Positions 44,234-53,475 of a stretch of 64,000 bases of DNA are shown here, in pieces. Both the position numbers and the translations under genes were made by a program. How positions within the stretch are numbered: the stretch's first letter is position 1; the number at the start of each line of letters is the position of its first letter. This DNA is from Planctomycetota bacterium (lineage in GTDB: Bacteria; Planctomycetota; UBA1135; GCA-002686595): the NCBI GenBank assembly GCA_029250885.1, contig JAQXEK010000019.1:1-64000 (forward strand), written 5' to 3'. Below the pieces are notes generated by a model. The model had not been told where the DNA came from. It was given only the letters and a program-made list of their open reading frames with translations, and ran no database searches.

Positions 44234-47221
44234 ATGCTTAAATTTATGCAATGCGCGGCCCTAGTTGCTGCTGCTAGCGCCCCCTGCTTGGCGCAAGTCT
44301 CTACCCCCGAGGCCGCTAGCCTTGTCTCCACTGGTTTTGCAAGTCCTCTGGAAGTACGCGAAGCACTGTCCTCTTGGCGAGGTGAGAACGGCGCCAGCTG
44401 GCGATCGGTTTTTGCTGGCGACACGGGCTACAGCCGCTTTCTTTATGGGGGCAACTTATCCGCCCCGTTTACTCCCAAGAATGACGGTGATTTCGAGGCC
44501 CTTGGCCTGATTGCCATCGGCAACGCCTACGACATTATGGGCCTCTCCCCGGCCCACCTTGAGCTCGACTCTGTAAAGTTCCTGCCCCTCGGGCTGGTCG
44601 GCACGACGGACAAGACCTCTGTGCAGTTCCAACAGGTCGTAAGCGGAGTCCAGGTCGAGCGCGGCTTTGTCAACGCGCTCTTTAACCAACAGGGGCAGCT
44701 GCTCTCCCTGGACACTGTGGGCCTACCCGACAGCGTGCTGCCGCGAAGCGTGGTGCCGACGACCTCAAGCGATAGCGCTCTGGACTTCGCGCGCAAGAGC
44801 TTCACCCTCACCACCGGGCTCGATGCACAAGATATCGAAGAGCGTGGCCTAGTGATTGCCCAGGATGAGTCCGGCAAGCTGCGCACGGGCGCTCTTGCTT
44901 GGAAGATCCGCGTCGGCAACGAAAGCGAGCCGGGCAACCCCCAGGCGTTCCTCTACTCAATCAGCGCCCAGGGCGAGCTTCGCGTTGTGCGCGAGGAAAA
45001 CCAGATCCACTACTTCGACGTCGGCGGCACGGTCCAGACCTTGGTCACGCCCGGCCAGACCCCGGACACGGCGAGCAACCCCCCCGTTCCGAAGCCAGCC
45101 GGCTACATGGAGGTCACGAGCTCCGCAGGCACCGTGACCACGGACGCCTTTGGTAACTTCAACTTCCCCGGCGCAACAGGCCCCTTGGACGTCACGTTCC
45201 GCTACGTCGGCACCTACAACAACGTCCTCAATGACACCGGCGCCGAGTACACGAAGACCGTTACGCTCAACACGGGCACCGGCAACAGCGTGGTCATGAA
45301 CTCACCAGCAGCGTCGCTAGTGACGTCCCAGTCCACGACCTTCAGCGCGATCAACCGCATGCGCGACTGGACTCGCTCCGTAAACCCCTTCGACACGACG
45401 TCGGACTTCAATGCGCCCTCGTTCGTAAACATCAACGACTCCTGCAACGCCTTCTACAACGGCTTCTCGACGAACTACTTCAAAGCTGGTGGTGGCTGCG
45501 CTGCGACCTCGTTTGACAACGTAGTTTGGCACGAAATGGGCCACTGGATGAACGACCGCTACGGCTCGGGAAATGGCTCGGACGGCTTCGGTGAGGGCAA
45601 TGCCGACGTTTACGCCATGTACCAAGCCAACAGCCCGAATGTCGGTGACGGTTTCTGTGGCCCCGGCTGCAGCATCCGCACCGGGCTCAACACCCGCAGC
45701 TTCTGCGGCGACAGCAACCCGGGTTGCTACGGTCAAGTTCACACTGACGGAGAGGTGCTTATGGGCGCCCTCTGGAAGGTTCGCGCAAACCTGCAAGGGA
45801 CCTATGGCGACGCCGCTGGCGGCAACTACGCGGACGTCCTGTTTAACAGCTGGATGAACGCCTACAACGATAGCCAGATCAAGTCGATCATCGAGAACCA
45901 CTGGCTCGTTCTTGACGACGACGATGGCAACATCGCCAACGGCACCCCAAGCTACCCGGACATCAACGCCGGCTTCGTCACCCAGGGATTCCCTGGCTTC
46001 GAGATATCCACCGTGGACATCGCGAACGTCGTTGAGCCCGGCAACACCCAGGACGAGAACGGCCCCTACGGCGTATCTGCCGTCGTGACTCCGGTCTCAG
46101 GTACGGTTATCACGAACGCGACGCTTTCGTACCGCGTCAATGGCAGCGGAGTCCAAGATATCGCCATGCAGAGCGCTTCTGGCGACCGCTGGTTTGCAAC
46201 GATTCCCGGGCAGGCTTCTCCCAGCAAAGTGGAGTGGTACCTCTCGGCCCAGAATGACCTTGGCCAGTCGGTGACCTATCCGAAGGCGGCCCCAGGCAGC
46301 CTGAACAAGTTCGAGATCGGCGACCTTAATATCTTTGCTACAGAGGACTTCGATGGCGGCTCCGACGCCGGCTGGACTCACGTTCAGGTGAGCGAGCAGG
46401 ACGACTGGCAGCGTGGTACTCCCCAAGGCAAAGTCGGCGACCCCGACAGCGCCTTCTCCGGTGCGAGCATCTGGGGCAACGACCTCGGTGGACCTGGCTA
46501 TAACGGCGAGTACAAGCCGAATGTCGAAAACTACCTTCGCTCCCCTAGCATCAGCCTGGGCGGAGCGACCGGCGCCAAGCTGGTCTACCAACGCTGGCTC
46601 ACCGTGGAAGAGGGCATCTTTGACAACGCCGAGATTAGCGTCAACGGCAACCTGTTGTGGAGCAACCCTGCCAACGGCAACCTTGTGGACACGAGCTGGA
46701 CCAAGCACGAGGTCGACCTCTCCGCATTCGACGGCCAGAACATCCAGGTGGAGTACCGACTTCGCACTGACGGTGGCCTCGAGTTCGGCGGTTGGAACAT
46801 CGACGACTTCTCGATCGAGACCCTGAACCCGAGCCCGACGGCGGGTCTGCCTGTTAACTACGGAACGGGGACCCTTGGGTTCACGGCTCCCATAATCGAC
46901 AGCCGCGGAGAGGTTCCTAGCCTAGGTAACCCAGACTTCGCCGTGGCTATGAAGAATGGTCCCGCGGAAGCGACGGTACTGCTCGGTATCGGAAGCGCAG
47001 AGGTCAACATCCCCGTTTTGGGTGTCGACCTCCTAGTCTCCCCCAACAAGATCCTGCAGGGCACGACGGACCTTTTCGGTCAATATGGCATTGCACTCAC
47101 GGTCCCGAGCGACCCCGCCTTTGTTGGCGCGCAGTTCCTCTTCCAGGCCATTGTTGAGGATGCTGGTGCGACCGGCGGCTACGCGGCCACCAACGGCCTA
47201 CGGGTAACGATTCAGCCCTAA
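44234..47221 (+). CDS. secreted M36-like (fungalysin-type) zinc metalloprotease
   Basis: 995-aa exported protease. ATG 44234 is preferred because it begins a signal peptide (MLKFMQCAALVAAASAPCLAQ); the upstream extension is not signal-like. An FTP-like prodomain occupies roughly residues 60-260. The gluzincin motif is HEMGH at residues 433-437, with the third ligand in GFGEGNADVY about 20 residues on, as in M36 peptidases. The C-terminal part has beta-rich domains including a jelly-roll-like block near residues 705-860 (VYQRWLTVEEGIFDNAEI). The role is probably degradation of external proteins. A strong terminator follows. Confidence 0.85.
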   Translation: MLKFMQCAALVAAASAPCLAQVSTPEAASLVSTGFASPLEVREALSSWRGENGASWRSVFAGDTGYSRFLYGGNLSAPFTPKNDGDFEALGLIAIGNAYDIMGLSPAHLELDSVKFLPLGLVGTTDKTSVQFQQVVSGVQVERGFVNALFNQQGQLLSLDTVGLPDSVLPRSVVPTTSSDSALDFARKSFTLTTGLDAQDIEERGLVIAQDESGKLRTGALAWKIRVGNESEPGNPQAFLYSISAQGELRVVREENQIHYFDVGGTVQTLVTPGQTPDTASNPPVPKPAGYMEVTSSAGTVTTDAFGNFNFPGATGPLDVTFRYVGTYNNVLNDTGAEYTKTVTLNTGTGNSVVMNSPAASLVTSQSTTFSAINRMRDWTRSVNPFDTTSDFNAPSFVNINDSCNAFYNGFSTNYFKAGGGCAATSFDNVVWHEMGHWMNDRYGSGNGSDGFGEGNADVYAMYQANSPNVGDGFCGPGCSIRTGLNTRSFCGDSNPGCYGQVHTDGEVLMGALWKVRANLQGTYGDAAGGNYADVLFNSWMNAYNDSQIKSIIENHWLVLDDDDGNIANGTPSYPDINAGFVTQGFPGFEISTVDIANVVEPGNTQDENGPYGVSAVVTPVSGTVITNATLSYRVNGSGVQDIAMQSASGDRWFATIPGQASPSKVEWYLSAQNDLGQSVTYPKAAPGSLNKFEIGDLNIFATEDFDGGSDAGWTHVQVSEQDDWQRGTPQGKVGDPDSAFSGASIWGNDLGGPGYNGEYKPNVENYLRSPSISLGGATGAKLVYQRWLTVEEGIFDNAEISVNGNLLWSNPANGNLVDTSWTKHEVDLSAFDGQNIQVEYRLRTDGGLEFGGWNIDDFSIETLNPSPTAGLPVNYGTGTLGFTAPIIDSRGEVPSLGNPDFAVAMKNGPAEATVLLGIGSAEVNIPVLGVDLLVSPNKILQGTTDLFGQYGIALTVPSDPAFVGAQFLFQAIVEDAGATGGYAATNGLRVTIQP

Positions 47222-47276
47222 AAAGCCGCATCCAAGCCAGGGAGTTGAACAATCTCTCCCCAGAGCCCTATACTTT

Positions 47277-47310
47277 GCGCCTCGAATCCCTCCGGATTCG
47301 GGGCGCTTTT
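47277..47310 (+). terminator. Rho-independent terminator of the M36-like protease gene
   Basis: A 13-bp stem, GCGCCTCGAATCC paired with GGATTCGGGGCGC (one G-U pair), has a CTCC loop and is followed by TTTT. It lies 56 bp after the protease stop and is among the clearest terminators in the window. Confidence 0.92.
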
Positions 47311-47457
47311 CATTTCCCTATCATAAGGAAACAAGTCCCTAATCGCCGGCAATGGGAAACCCCCTTGTCCGTAGGTAGTTGTGGTTCCGTACCGGGGCCG
47401 TCCCCAAGCAACACAACCTGAGCCGCGCCTCCTCCTAGCACGGGGTATCCAAGCACC

Positions 47458-48519
47458 ATGAAACTAAGCACTTTTCTCTTCGCATCTATCGCGACTCCCG
47501 TCCTCTTCGCCTTTGCCTTGCCCGCCGACACGGTGAGCCTGCAGGTCAAGGCCGGCACAACCCTAAACAAGTCCTTTGAGACCACCGTTGAGATGACCCT
47601 CGACGAAATGCGCATGGTCATGAACGGCGAGGAGATGGACGCCAGCATGTACGGTCTTGAGATCGACATGACCAACGTCAGCACGCTCACCTTCATCGAC
47701 ACCTACGGCCGTTTGGAGAACGGGCGTGCAGCAAGCCTCGTTCGCACCTTCGACACCCTCGCCAACAACGTCGAGACCTCCCAGAACAACGCCCGGACTG
47801 GGCCTATGGACCTCAGCGTTTCCAGCGCAAGCGAACTTGAAGGAGTTGATGTTCGCTTCACTTGGAATGCTGAGTCAGGCAATTACGAGGCAGCTTTCGC
47901 GGACGAGCAGTCCACCGAAGACGTCGAGCTCTTGACCGAACTGAATGGCGACGCAGACCTTTTAGGGCTGTTGCCCGAGGGCGACGTGGCTGTAGACGAT
48001 ACCTGGAAGGCCGACACCTCTGTCCTCATAGCGCTCATGTCCCCTGGCGGCGACGTCAAGCTCAAGCCGGAAGAGGCCGACGATAGCGCCCCGAGCGATC
48101 CCACTTCGGAGCTCTCCTTTGGCGATATGTTGGGCGACATTGACGGAGAGGTCACCTGCACTTACCTCGGAATACGTGAGGCCGACGGCGTCAACTTTGC
48201 CGCGATCAAGTTTGAGCTGGACGTCACCACGTCGAACGACCTCACCGAGCTGATCATGGATGCTGGCGGCAACGTCGAGCAAGACGGCGTCGAGATCTCG
48301 TTCAACTCCGTGGACGTGGAGATGTCCATCGAAGGCGAAGGCACCCTACTGTGGGACGTTCGCGGCGGCCACTTCTCCAGCCTTGAGTTCTCCGGAGACC
48401 TCGAGCAGATCATGGACATGTCCATGGCCCTGAGCACAGTGCAGGGTGAGATGGATATGGACCAGGCCATCACCATGTCCGGCAGCCTGACCTTGGACTT
48501 CTCCACCACGAAGGAATAA
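47458..48519 (+). CDS. secreted hypothetical protein, paralogue of the gene at 51131
   Basis: 353-aa exported acidic protein (signal KLSTFLFASIATPVLFAFALP). No known domain. It is clearly homologous to the protein at 51131-52213: both share VRFTWN near the middle, an LLPEG(D/E)V...DTW block, a PGGD segment and an EGEGTL(L/I)WD(V/M)R block near the C-terminus. Start ATG follows CAAGCACC with no clear Shine-Dalgarno. It is followed by a metallopeptidase gene after 6 bp, so it is likely co-transcribed with it. Function unknown. Confidence 0.75.
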   Translation: MKLSTFLFASIATPVLFAFALPADTVSLQVKAGTTLNKSFETTVEMTLDEMRMVMNGEEMDASMYGLEIDMTNVSTLTFIDTYGRLENGRAASLVRTFDTLANNVETSQNNARTGPMDLSVSSASELEGVDVRFTWNAESGNYEAAFADEQSTEDVELLTELNGDADLLGLLPEGDVAVDDTWKADTSVLIALMSPGGDVKLKPEEADDSAPSDPTSELSFGDMLGDIDGEVTCTYLGIREADGVNFAAIKFELDVTTSNDLTELIMDAGGNVEQDGVEISFNSVDVEMSIEGEGTLLWDVRGGHFSSLEFSGDLEQIMDMSMALSTVQGEMDMDQAITMSGSLTLDFSTTKE

Positions 48520-48525
48520 AGAATC

Positions 48526-51051
48526 ATGAACATGCGCGCAGGACTTAGTGTCCTCGCCATCCTGATCGGCGGACTTGGTGCGAGTGCCTGGTCCGCTGAT
48601 TCGATGGTAGAGGAGCTCGAAGCCAAGATTGCTCAACTCGTCATCGAGGAGTCTTGGGAAGAGATCACGGCTGAATTGGAGCCCTGGCTGCGCCTTGGCA
48701 ACAGTGAGCGCTGGGCCCACATCCAACTGGGTCAAGCCCTCGCGAAACTGGACCGACCGGCCGAAGCTGCAAATCACTACGACCTGGCTTTGGACATGAT
48801 GGTTGAAGCCGGCGAGGCTAAGGGCAAAGTGTACCGCGGTATCCGGGACGAGCTGCTCAAGATCGATCCCTTGGCAAGCCGCCGCATCGGGCTCTTCAAT
48901 AAGGTCAAGCGCTACTACAAAGATTGCGCGGCCGACCTTCTTGCCGACGGGCACGACGCCCAGGCCATGGGCCTGCTCGAGCGCGCGGATTGGATGCTGA
49001 GTCCAGACAACGAAGAGGAGATGGAGCTGCGCGCCACGCTCGAACGTCTTCGCGTCGCCGATGAAGAGGTGGACTTAGATGCCGCCGGCACGTCCGAGCG
49101 CTCGGATGGTGACCGCCCCCTGATCGCGTACACGAGCAAGCGCTACATCCTGCAGTGCAACCTCGAAGAGGATGTGACCCACGCTGTCGGCGACACCATG
49201 GATGACATCTTTATGTCCTACGTGCAGATCTACCTCGACGGAGACGAGTCCCGCATCCCCGCCGCTAAGGCCACGATTCGCATCCACGGCGACTGGGGCC
49301 AGATGGTCAACCACTATCCCGGCATGAAAGATCCGCGTGAGCTGACTGGCCTTGGTGGCTGGTGGAGCCCGTCCGAAAATAAGGTGACGAACTTCGACAC
49401 TCGCGATCAATCCGGGAGCCTCGACGAGATGCTCGGCACTCTGTTCCACGAGGCCAGCCACCAATTCATGACAGCGCTTTCCTCCCGCGGCGGCCACTCG
49501 CCAGCCTGGCTGAACGAGGGCACGGCCTCCTTTTTTGAGGGAGCAAGGGCTATGCAGGATCATCGCGTGCTGTGGCCCGATGTGGCACCCAAACGCTTGC
49601 GCTCGCTGAAGTACTTCCTAAGTGGCGGCACCGGTGGCCCCACGGTGGAGCAGGTCATTGGCTACGACAAGCCCGGCTCCTATCCCGGCGAATACTACTG
49701 CTTCGGCTGGGGCCTGGTGTACTACCTTCAAGAGTACGAGGACCCCACTACTCTGGCTTACGTCTGGCGCCCCTATTACCAAGAGTATCTGCAGAGGATC
49801 ACTACCGAGGGCGGGCACCCGCGCAAGCTCTTTGACGAGATCTTCCTGCGCCCCGGCAACCCTGGCGGGTTCACCACCTTTGAAGAATTCTCCAACGCCT
49901 GGAGTCAGTGGATCCTCGAGACCGTTGCCCCTATGTATTCGGGCAACCAGCCCCGCCACAAGCGCAGCGAGCGGGTCAAGAAATACATGGCCGCCGCCGC
50001 AAAGGCAGCTACCAGGCGCACGGCTGGCGTGACCGAAGATGACATCCTACTGCGCGCCCTGCGCGACCTCGACTTCATCCGAACGCAGATCGACCGCGAG
50101 GATATGCCCGACGGCGAGATCGTCGTGTTGGAGGCCGAGGTGCTCGGCCGCCTTGGACGCGGCGGTGCCGAAGCCAACATGATCCAGCTTGCCCTAGACT
50201 TGTCGGACGACGGTATGTGGGATGGCCTGGACGATGATGGCTACAAGGCCCTCACCGATCGCCTGGGCAAGATCAACAAGTCCTACCGCTCCTTGAGCCT
50301 GCTCCGCAACAGAACACGGTCCCTCAAGAAGGACGCCGCCAAGCTGCTTGCGGAGTACCTTGAGATGGACGGCTTTGAGCTTCGAGGGTACACCTTTGCG
50401 GCCCGTGCGGCTGAGACCCTGCGCGATCCGTTCCTGCGCGGCGAGTCAAGCCGTCTACGCTCGATGATCGGAGACGGGGGACTTTCCGGTGAGGTCGTCG
50501 CCCTCAACGGCCGGAACTGGGAGAGTATCTTCTCCGCCAAGCCCGAGCAGTTCTCCCACACAGATTCCTCGGTCACAATCGAGTCGGAAGCGGGCCCCCA
50601 CGGGCAGGTCTGCACGGACATCGAGGTCAGTGGCAAGTACGAGATCCGTGGTACTCTGATCCGCGAAGGCGCCCTGACCGAAGACGGCGAGGCGCCAATC
50701 GGGCGCTTCCACGGCATCGTGGTCGCGGGTACTCCCGACGGAGACTGGACCGTGGTCGGCATCGACAAGGACGGTGAAATCGCGGTCATGAACTACATCT
50801 TTGACGGTCGCAGCGCGCCTAAATCCGACATTGACGTCGACTATGGCCTGGACAAGCCCCTGGCCCTGGGCCACAACCCCGAAATCGTCGTGCGAGTTGA
50901 CCCAGAAGGCAGCCTAGAGGTCTTTATCGACGATCTAGAGGCCGTAGAGATCGAATTGCCCTATGAAATGCCCCGCATCGCGTATCCCGGAATCTTCACC
51001 AAGTCCGGACGTACTACACTCTCGGACATGGTGATCGAGACCTACCCCTGA
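48526..51051 (+). CDS. secreted gluzincin-like metallopeptidase
   Basis: 841-aa exported protein with a signal (RAGLSVLAILIGGLGASAWS). The N-terminal region (to about residue 180) looks TPR-like. The metallopeptidase core follows, with HEASH at residues 308-312 and the third-ligand region WLNEGTASFFEGA near 325-337, as in DUF1570-type gluzincins. The helical region after residue 480 and the C-terminal part (about 640-841) are beta-rich, possibly a lectin-like or jelly-roll domain. It sits between two paralogous secreted proteins (at 47458 and 51131), which may be partners or substrates. Confidence 0.8.
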   Translation: MNMRAGLSVLAILIGGLGASAWSADSMVEELEAKIAQLVIEESWEEITAELEPWLRLGNSERWAHIQLGQALAKLDRPAEAANHYDLALDMMVEAGEAKGKVYRGIRDELLKIDPLASRRIGLFNKVKRYYKDCAADLLADGHDAQAMGLLERADWMLSPDNEEEMELRATLERLRVADEEVDLDAAGTSERSDGDRPLIAYTSKRYILQCNLEEDVTHAVGDTMDDIFMSYVQIYLDGDESRIPAAKATIRIHGDWGQMVNHYPGMKDPRELTGLGGWWSPSENKVTNFDTRDQSGSLDEMLGTLFHEASHQFMTALSSRGGHSPAWLNEGTASFFEGARAMQDHRVLWPDVAPKRLRSLKYFLSGGTGGPTVEQVIGYDKPGSYPGEYYCFGWGLVYYLQEYEDPTTLAYVWRPYYQEYLQRITTEGGHPRKLFDEIFLRPGNPGGFTTFEEFSNAWSQWILETVAPMYSGNQPRHKRSERVKKYMAAAAKAATRRTAGVTEDDILLRALRDLDFIRTQIDREDMPDGEIVVLEAEVLGRLGRGGAEANMIQLALDLSDDGMWDGLDDDGYKALTDRLGKINKSYRSLSLLRNRTRSLKKDAAKLLAEYLEMDGFELRGYTFAARAAETLRDPFLRGESSRLRSMIGDGGLSGEVVALNGRNWESIFSAKPEQFSHTDSSVTIESEAGPHGQVCTDIEVSGKYEIRGTLIREGALTEDGEAPIGRFHGIVVAGTPDGDWTVVGIDKDGEIAVMNYIFDGRSAPKSDIDVDYGLDKPLALGHNPEIVVRVDPEGSLEVFIDDLEAVEIELPYEMPRIAYPGIFTKSGRTTLSDMVIETYP

Positions 51052-51130
51052 TCTCGAGTCCAAATCGCCCCACCCTCCCAGAAAACCAAACAAGACACTC
51101 CCCCCAAGGCTCTAACGCCCCACATAACCT

Positions 51131-52213
51131 ATGAAAAACCTCCGATTCCTGCCCCTTGTGGCGATCCCCGCCTTCTTGGCATTCACCCAGCCCGAGACCG
51201 AGCTGACCTTCTCTCCGTCTAAGGACGCCTCCATCGAAATCACCTTCGAGAACAGCGCCGAGTTCTTCCTCGATGACTTCTCCGCAAGCGTAATGGGCAA
51301 CGACTTGACCGCCATGCTTGGCGCCGTCGACATGTCCATGAACATGGAAATGGAGAGTACCTTTACCGACAACTACAGCTCCGTGCGCGGTGGCCGTCCC
51401 GTCAGCTTCGAACGCACCTACGGCGCAGCGAACATCGGTGGCGACTTCACCGGCTCCAGTGACGGCGAGTCCGAGTCCGAGTCCTTCTCCATCGACAGTG
51501 CCCTAGAAGATTCCACTGTGCGCTTCACCTGGAACGAAGACGACGAGGATTACACCCGCGCCTTTGTCGACGACGAGGAGGCTGACGAGTCTCTGCTCGA
51601 GGGCCTCTTCCCTCGCCTCGACCTGAGCTTTATGCTGCCCGAGGGCGAAGTCAACCCGGCCGACACCTGGGCTGTGGATCCGATTCAACTTGCTTCTCTG
51701 ATGATCCCCGGTGGCGACCTCGCCTATGACATCGAGGGCCGTGACGATGCGGACTTCTCCGACTTCGAAGGGGCCATGGGCAACGAAGAAGCCTACGCCG
51801 CAGTTAGCAAGCTCATGGAAGGCGATGTCACCGCCACCTTCAAGGGCATGGGCGAGGACGACTCCTCGCACCTCGCTGAGATCCTGATCGAGGTGGACAT
51901 CTCCGGTGAAGAGGACTTCGCCGACATGGTCGCCGACGCCATCCGTAAGGGTCTCGAGGCCTCTGGCCAGGATGTCCCGATGGATCAGATCCCTGAGTTC
52001 AACACCTTTGCCATGGCTGTTGGGTTCGAGGGTGAAGGGACGCTGATATGGGACATGCGCTCAGGACACGTGTCTTCCTTCTCGATGAGCTCTGAGATTG
52101 AACTGGCCTTGGCCATGAACATGTCGTTCGACATGGAAGGCATGGCTGGCGATGCCGAGGGCGAGGTTGTCCTCGGCGGTGCTGCTGAGATCAACATGGA
52201 AGCTAGCTACTAG
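51131..52213 (+). CDS. secreted hypothetical protein, paralogue of the gene at 47458
   Basis: 360-aa exported acidic protein, signal LRFLPLVAIPAFLAFTQ, unknown domain. Shared blocks with the gene at 47458 include VRFTWN, LPEGEVNPADTW, MIPGGD and EGEGTLIWDMR. It has more Met and acidic residues at the C-terminus than its paralogue. The gene lies 79 bp after the metallopeptidase; a strong terminator follows, so the three genes may form one unit. It probably arose by duplication around the peptidase gene. Confidence 0.75.
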   Translation: MKNLRFLPLVAIPAFLAFTQPETELTFSPSKDASIEITFENSAEFFLDDFSASVMGNDLTAMLGAVDMSMNMEMESTFTDNYSSVRGGRPVSFERTYGAANIGGDFTGSSDGESESESFSIDSALEDSTVRFTWNEDDEDYTRAFVDDEEADESLLEGLFPRLDLSFMLPEGEVNPADTWAVDPIQLASLMIPGGDLAYDIEGRDDADFSDFEGAMGNEEAYAAVSKLMEGDVTATFKGMGEDDSSHLAEILIEVDISGEEDFADMVADAIRKGLEASGQDVPMDQIPEFNTFAMAVGFEGEGTLIWDMRSGHVSSFSMSSEIELALAMNMSFDMEGMAGDAEGEVVLGGAAEINMEASY

Positions 52214-52256
52214 ATTCCCTGATCGCTTTGCTTGGTCGTGAGGCCAAGTCGCTGTG

Positions 52257-52295
52257 CGGCGGAGTGACCTCTCTTGGTCGCTCCGCCGCTCTTTT
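52257..52295 (+). terminator. Rho-independent terminator ending the three-gene secreted-protein operon
   Basis: A 14-bp stem, GCGGCGGAGTGACC with GGTCGCTCCGCCGC (one G-U), has a TCTCTT loop and is followed by TCTTTT. It lies 43 bp after the 52213 stop, which supports transcription of 47458-52213 as one unit. Confidence 0.92.
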
Positions 52296-52405
52296 ATAAT
52301 CGTTGATCGCCCTCTTTTCGTCGCTGGGTGCTCTTCAGGCTTAGGTGTACTTCTGGCTCGATCGAGGTCGCTTCGGGAGGGAAGGGCCTCTGCAGCATGA
52401 CTAAT

Positions 52406-52765
52406 TTACCCGAAGACCCTTGCCCACATCTCCTCGTTGAATCCCACTACGAAGTTCCCGCCAGCCTTCGCGGCCGGCGCCCTGAGATTTCCGCTGGGAC
52501 CAATCACGAGCTTCTCGAGGAGGGAGCGCGACTCCACATCTAAGGTAGTGCTCAGGTCGAGCTCCACCACCTTCTTTCCCTTTGCTGCGAAGAGTCGTTT
52601 GCAGCCTTTTAGGAGGCTGTCTAGGTCCTCGGGGGCATAGCGCTGTTTGCGCGCGTCGGTGGTCTCGGTGACTTGAACGTTGTGGTTGCCGATGAACTCA
52701 TCGGAGCGTTTGCAGCTGGTTCAGCTCTTGCGGTGATAGTAGAAGGAGATCGTGGGTGTAGGCAT
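52406..52765 (-). CDS. ArsC-like selenoprotein (UGA = selenocysteine, UxxC)
   Basis: Predicted 119-residue thioredoxin-fold protein with selenocysteine. From ATG (52763-52765) the frame reads ISFYYHRKS-U-TSCKRSDEF, with UGA at codon 15 (52721-52723), and runs to TAA at 52406-52408. The site is U-x-x-C, matching the CxxC of ArsC/Spx-type proteins that form mixed disulfides. Later conserved segments include TDARKQRYAPEDLDSLL, VIGPSGNLRAPAA and VGFNEEMWA. A hairpin begins 17 nt after the UGA. It follows pcp by 16 bp on the same strand, and no known partner follows. Arsenate reduction is not implied; the family also contains redox and regulatory members. Confidence 0.88.
52689..52704 (-). promoter_or_regulatory. 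putative bacterial SECIS element of the ArsC-like gene
   Basis: Hairpin CCGAUG-[AGUU]-CAUCGG in the minus-strand RNA: six perfect pairs with a tetraloop. The stem starts 17 nt and the loop 23 nt after the UGA, and the loop has G at position 2 followed by U. Distance and shape fit the bacterial SECIS pattern. Confidence 0.75.
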
Positions 52766-52781
52766 GGGACTGCGATAGGTG

Positions 52782-53363
52782 TTACAGGTTGGCGAGGGCG
52801 TGGGCCACTCGGCTAGTGACTTCGAGAAGGTGCTCTTCGGTGGCTTGGTCGAAAGGAGGCACGTGGAGGAACAGGGCGGGGATGGCGAGACGCTGCCCGT
52901 GGGCGAGCAGGTGTTGGAAGACCCAGTCACAGACGTAACCACCGGCGTCGGTAGAGATGCTGACGTCGTCCAGGGAGAGAGTCTTGTGCAGGGCGGCCAC
53001 ATCAAAGCTCGGGGAGCGGTCCTTCAGCTGGATCGAGGTCGGGTTTCCCTGGAAGCCGACCAGGCCCGCGTTGTCCACGGACTTGGAGGTGGGCCGGGGG
53101 CGGGCGCGGGACTCAAGGCAGAAGCCTGGTCGGGGGTGCACGCCCAGGGAGAGCAGGGCCCTGGGGGCGGGGCTTTCGTGCGCGTTGACGAATCGCTCGA
53201 GCACGGCTGGCGCGCCCTCAAAGGTCACGGGCAGCACCTGAGACGTCACCTGGAGGCCCTCAGGGCTTACCTGGGCGAGCTGCTCGGCGATCCACCCGCT
53301 GGGGTTCCGGGACACGTCCCCGAAGGGGCCAAACCCCGTCATCAGTAGCCTCGCCTTCGCCAT
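52782..53363 (-). CDS. pcp: pyroglutamyl peptidase I
   Basis: Cysteine peptidase C15 that removes N-terminal pyroglutamate. Start ATG 53361-53363 gives MAKARLLMTGFGPFGD, the family's opening; the longer frame adds about 25 non-homologous residues. The catalytic cysteine is in DAGGYVCDWVFQHLL near residue 141, and the catalytic His in ALFLHVPPFD near 164. Length 193 aa is slightly below the usual 205-215. The selenoprotein gene follows 16 bp downstream, in the same transcript by spacing. Confidence 0.9.
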   Translation of the reverse strand: MAKARLLMTGFGPFGDVSRNPSGWIAEQLAQVSPEGLQVTSQVLPVTFEGAPAVLERFVNAHESPAPRALLSLGVHPRPGFCLESRARPRPTSKSVDNAGLVGFQGNPTSIQLKDRSPSFDVAALHKTLSLDDVSISTDAGGYVCDWVFQHLLAHGQRLAIPALFLHVPPFDQATEEHLLEVTSRVAHALANL

Positions 53364-53475
53364 GGCGACAGTATATGCCCCAAGACGGGTGCTGCCACGA
53401 GGGAAACAGCGCCGAGAGCGCGCTATGGGAGCGTTCACCTATTAGAATGTCCGCCGCAAGTCTCTCTCCCTCTCT

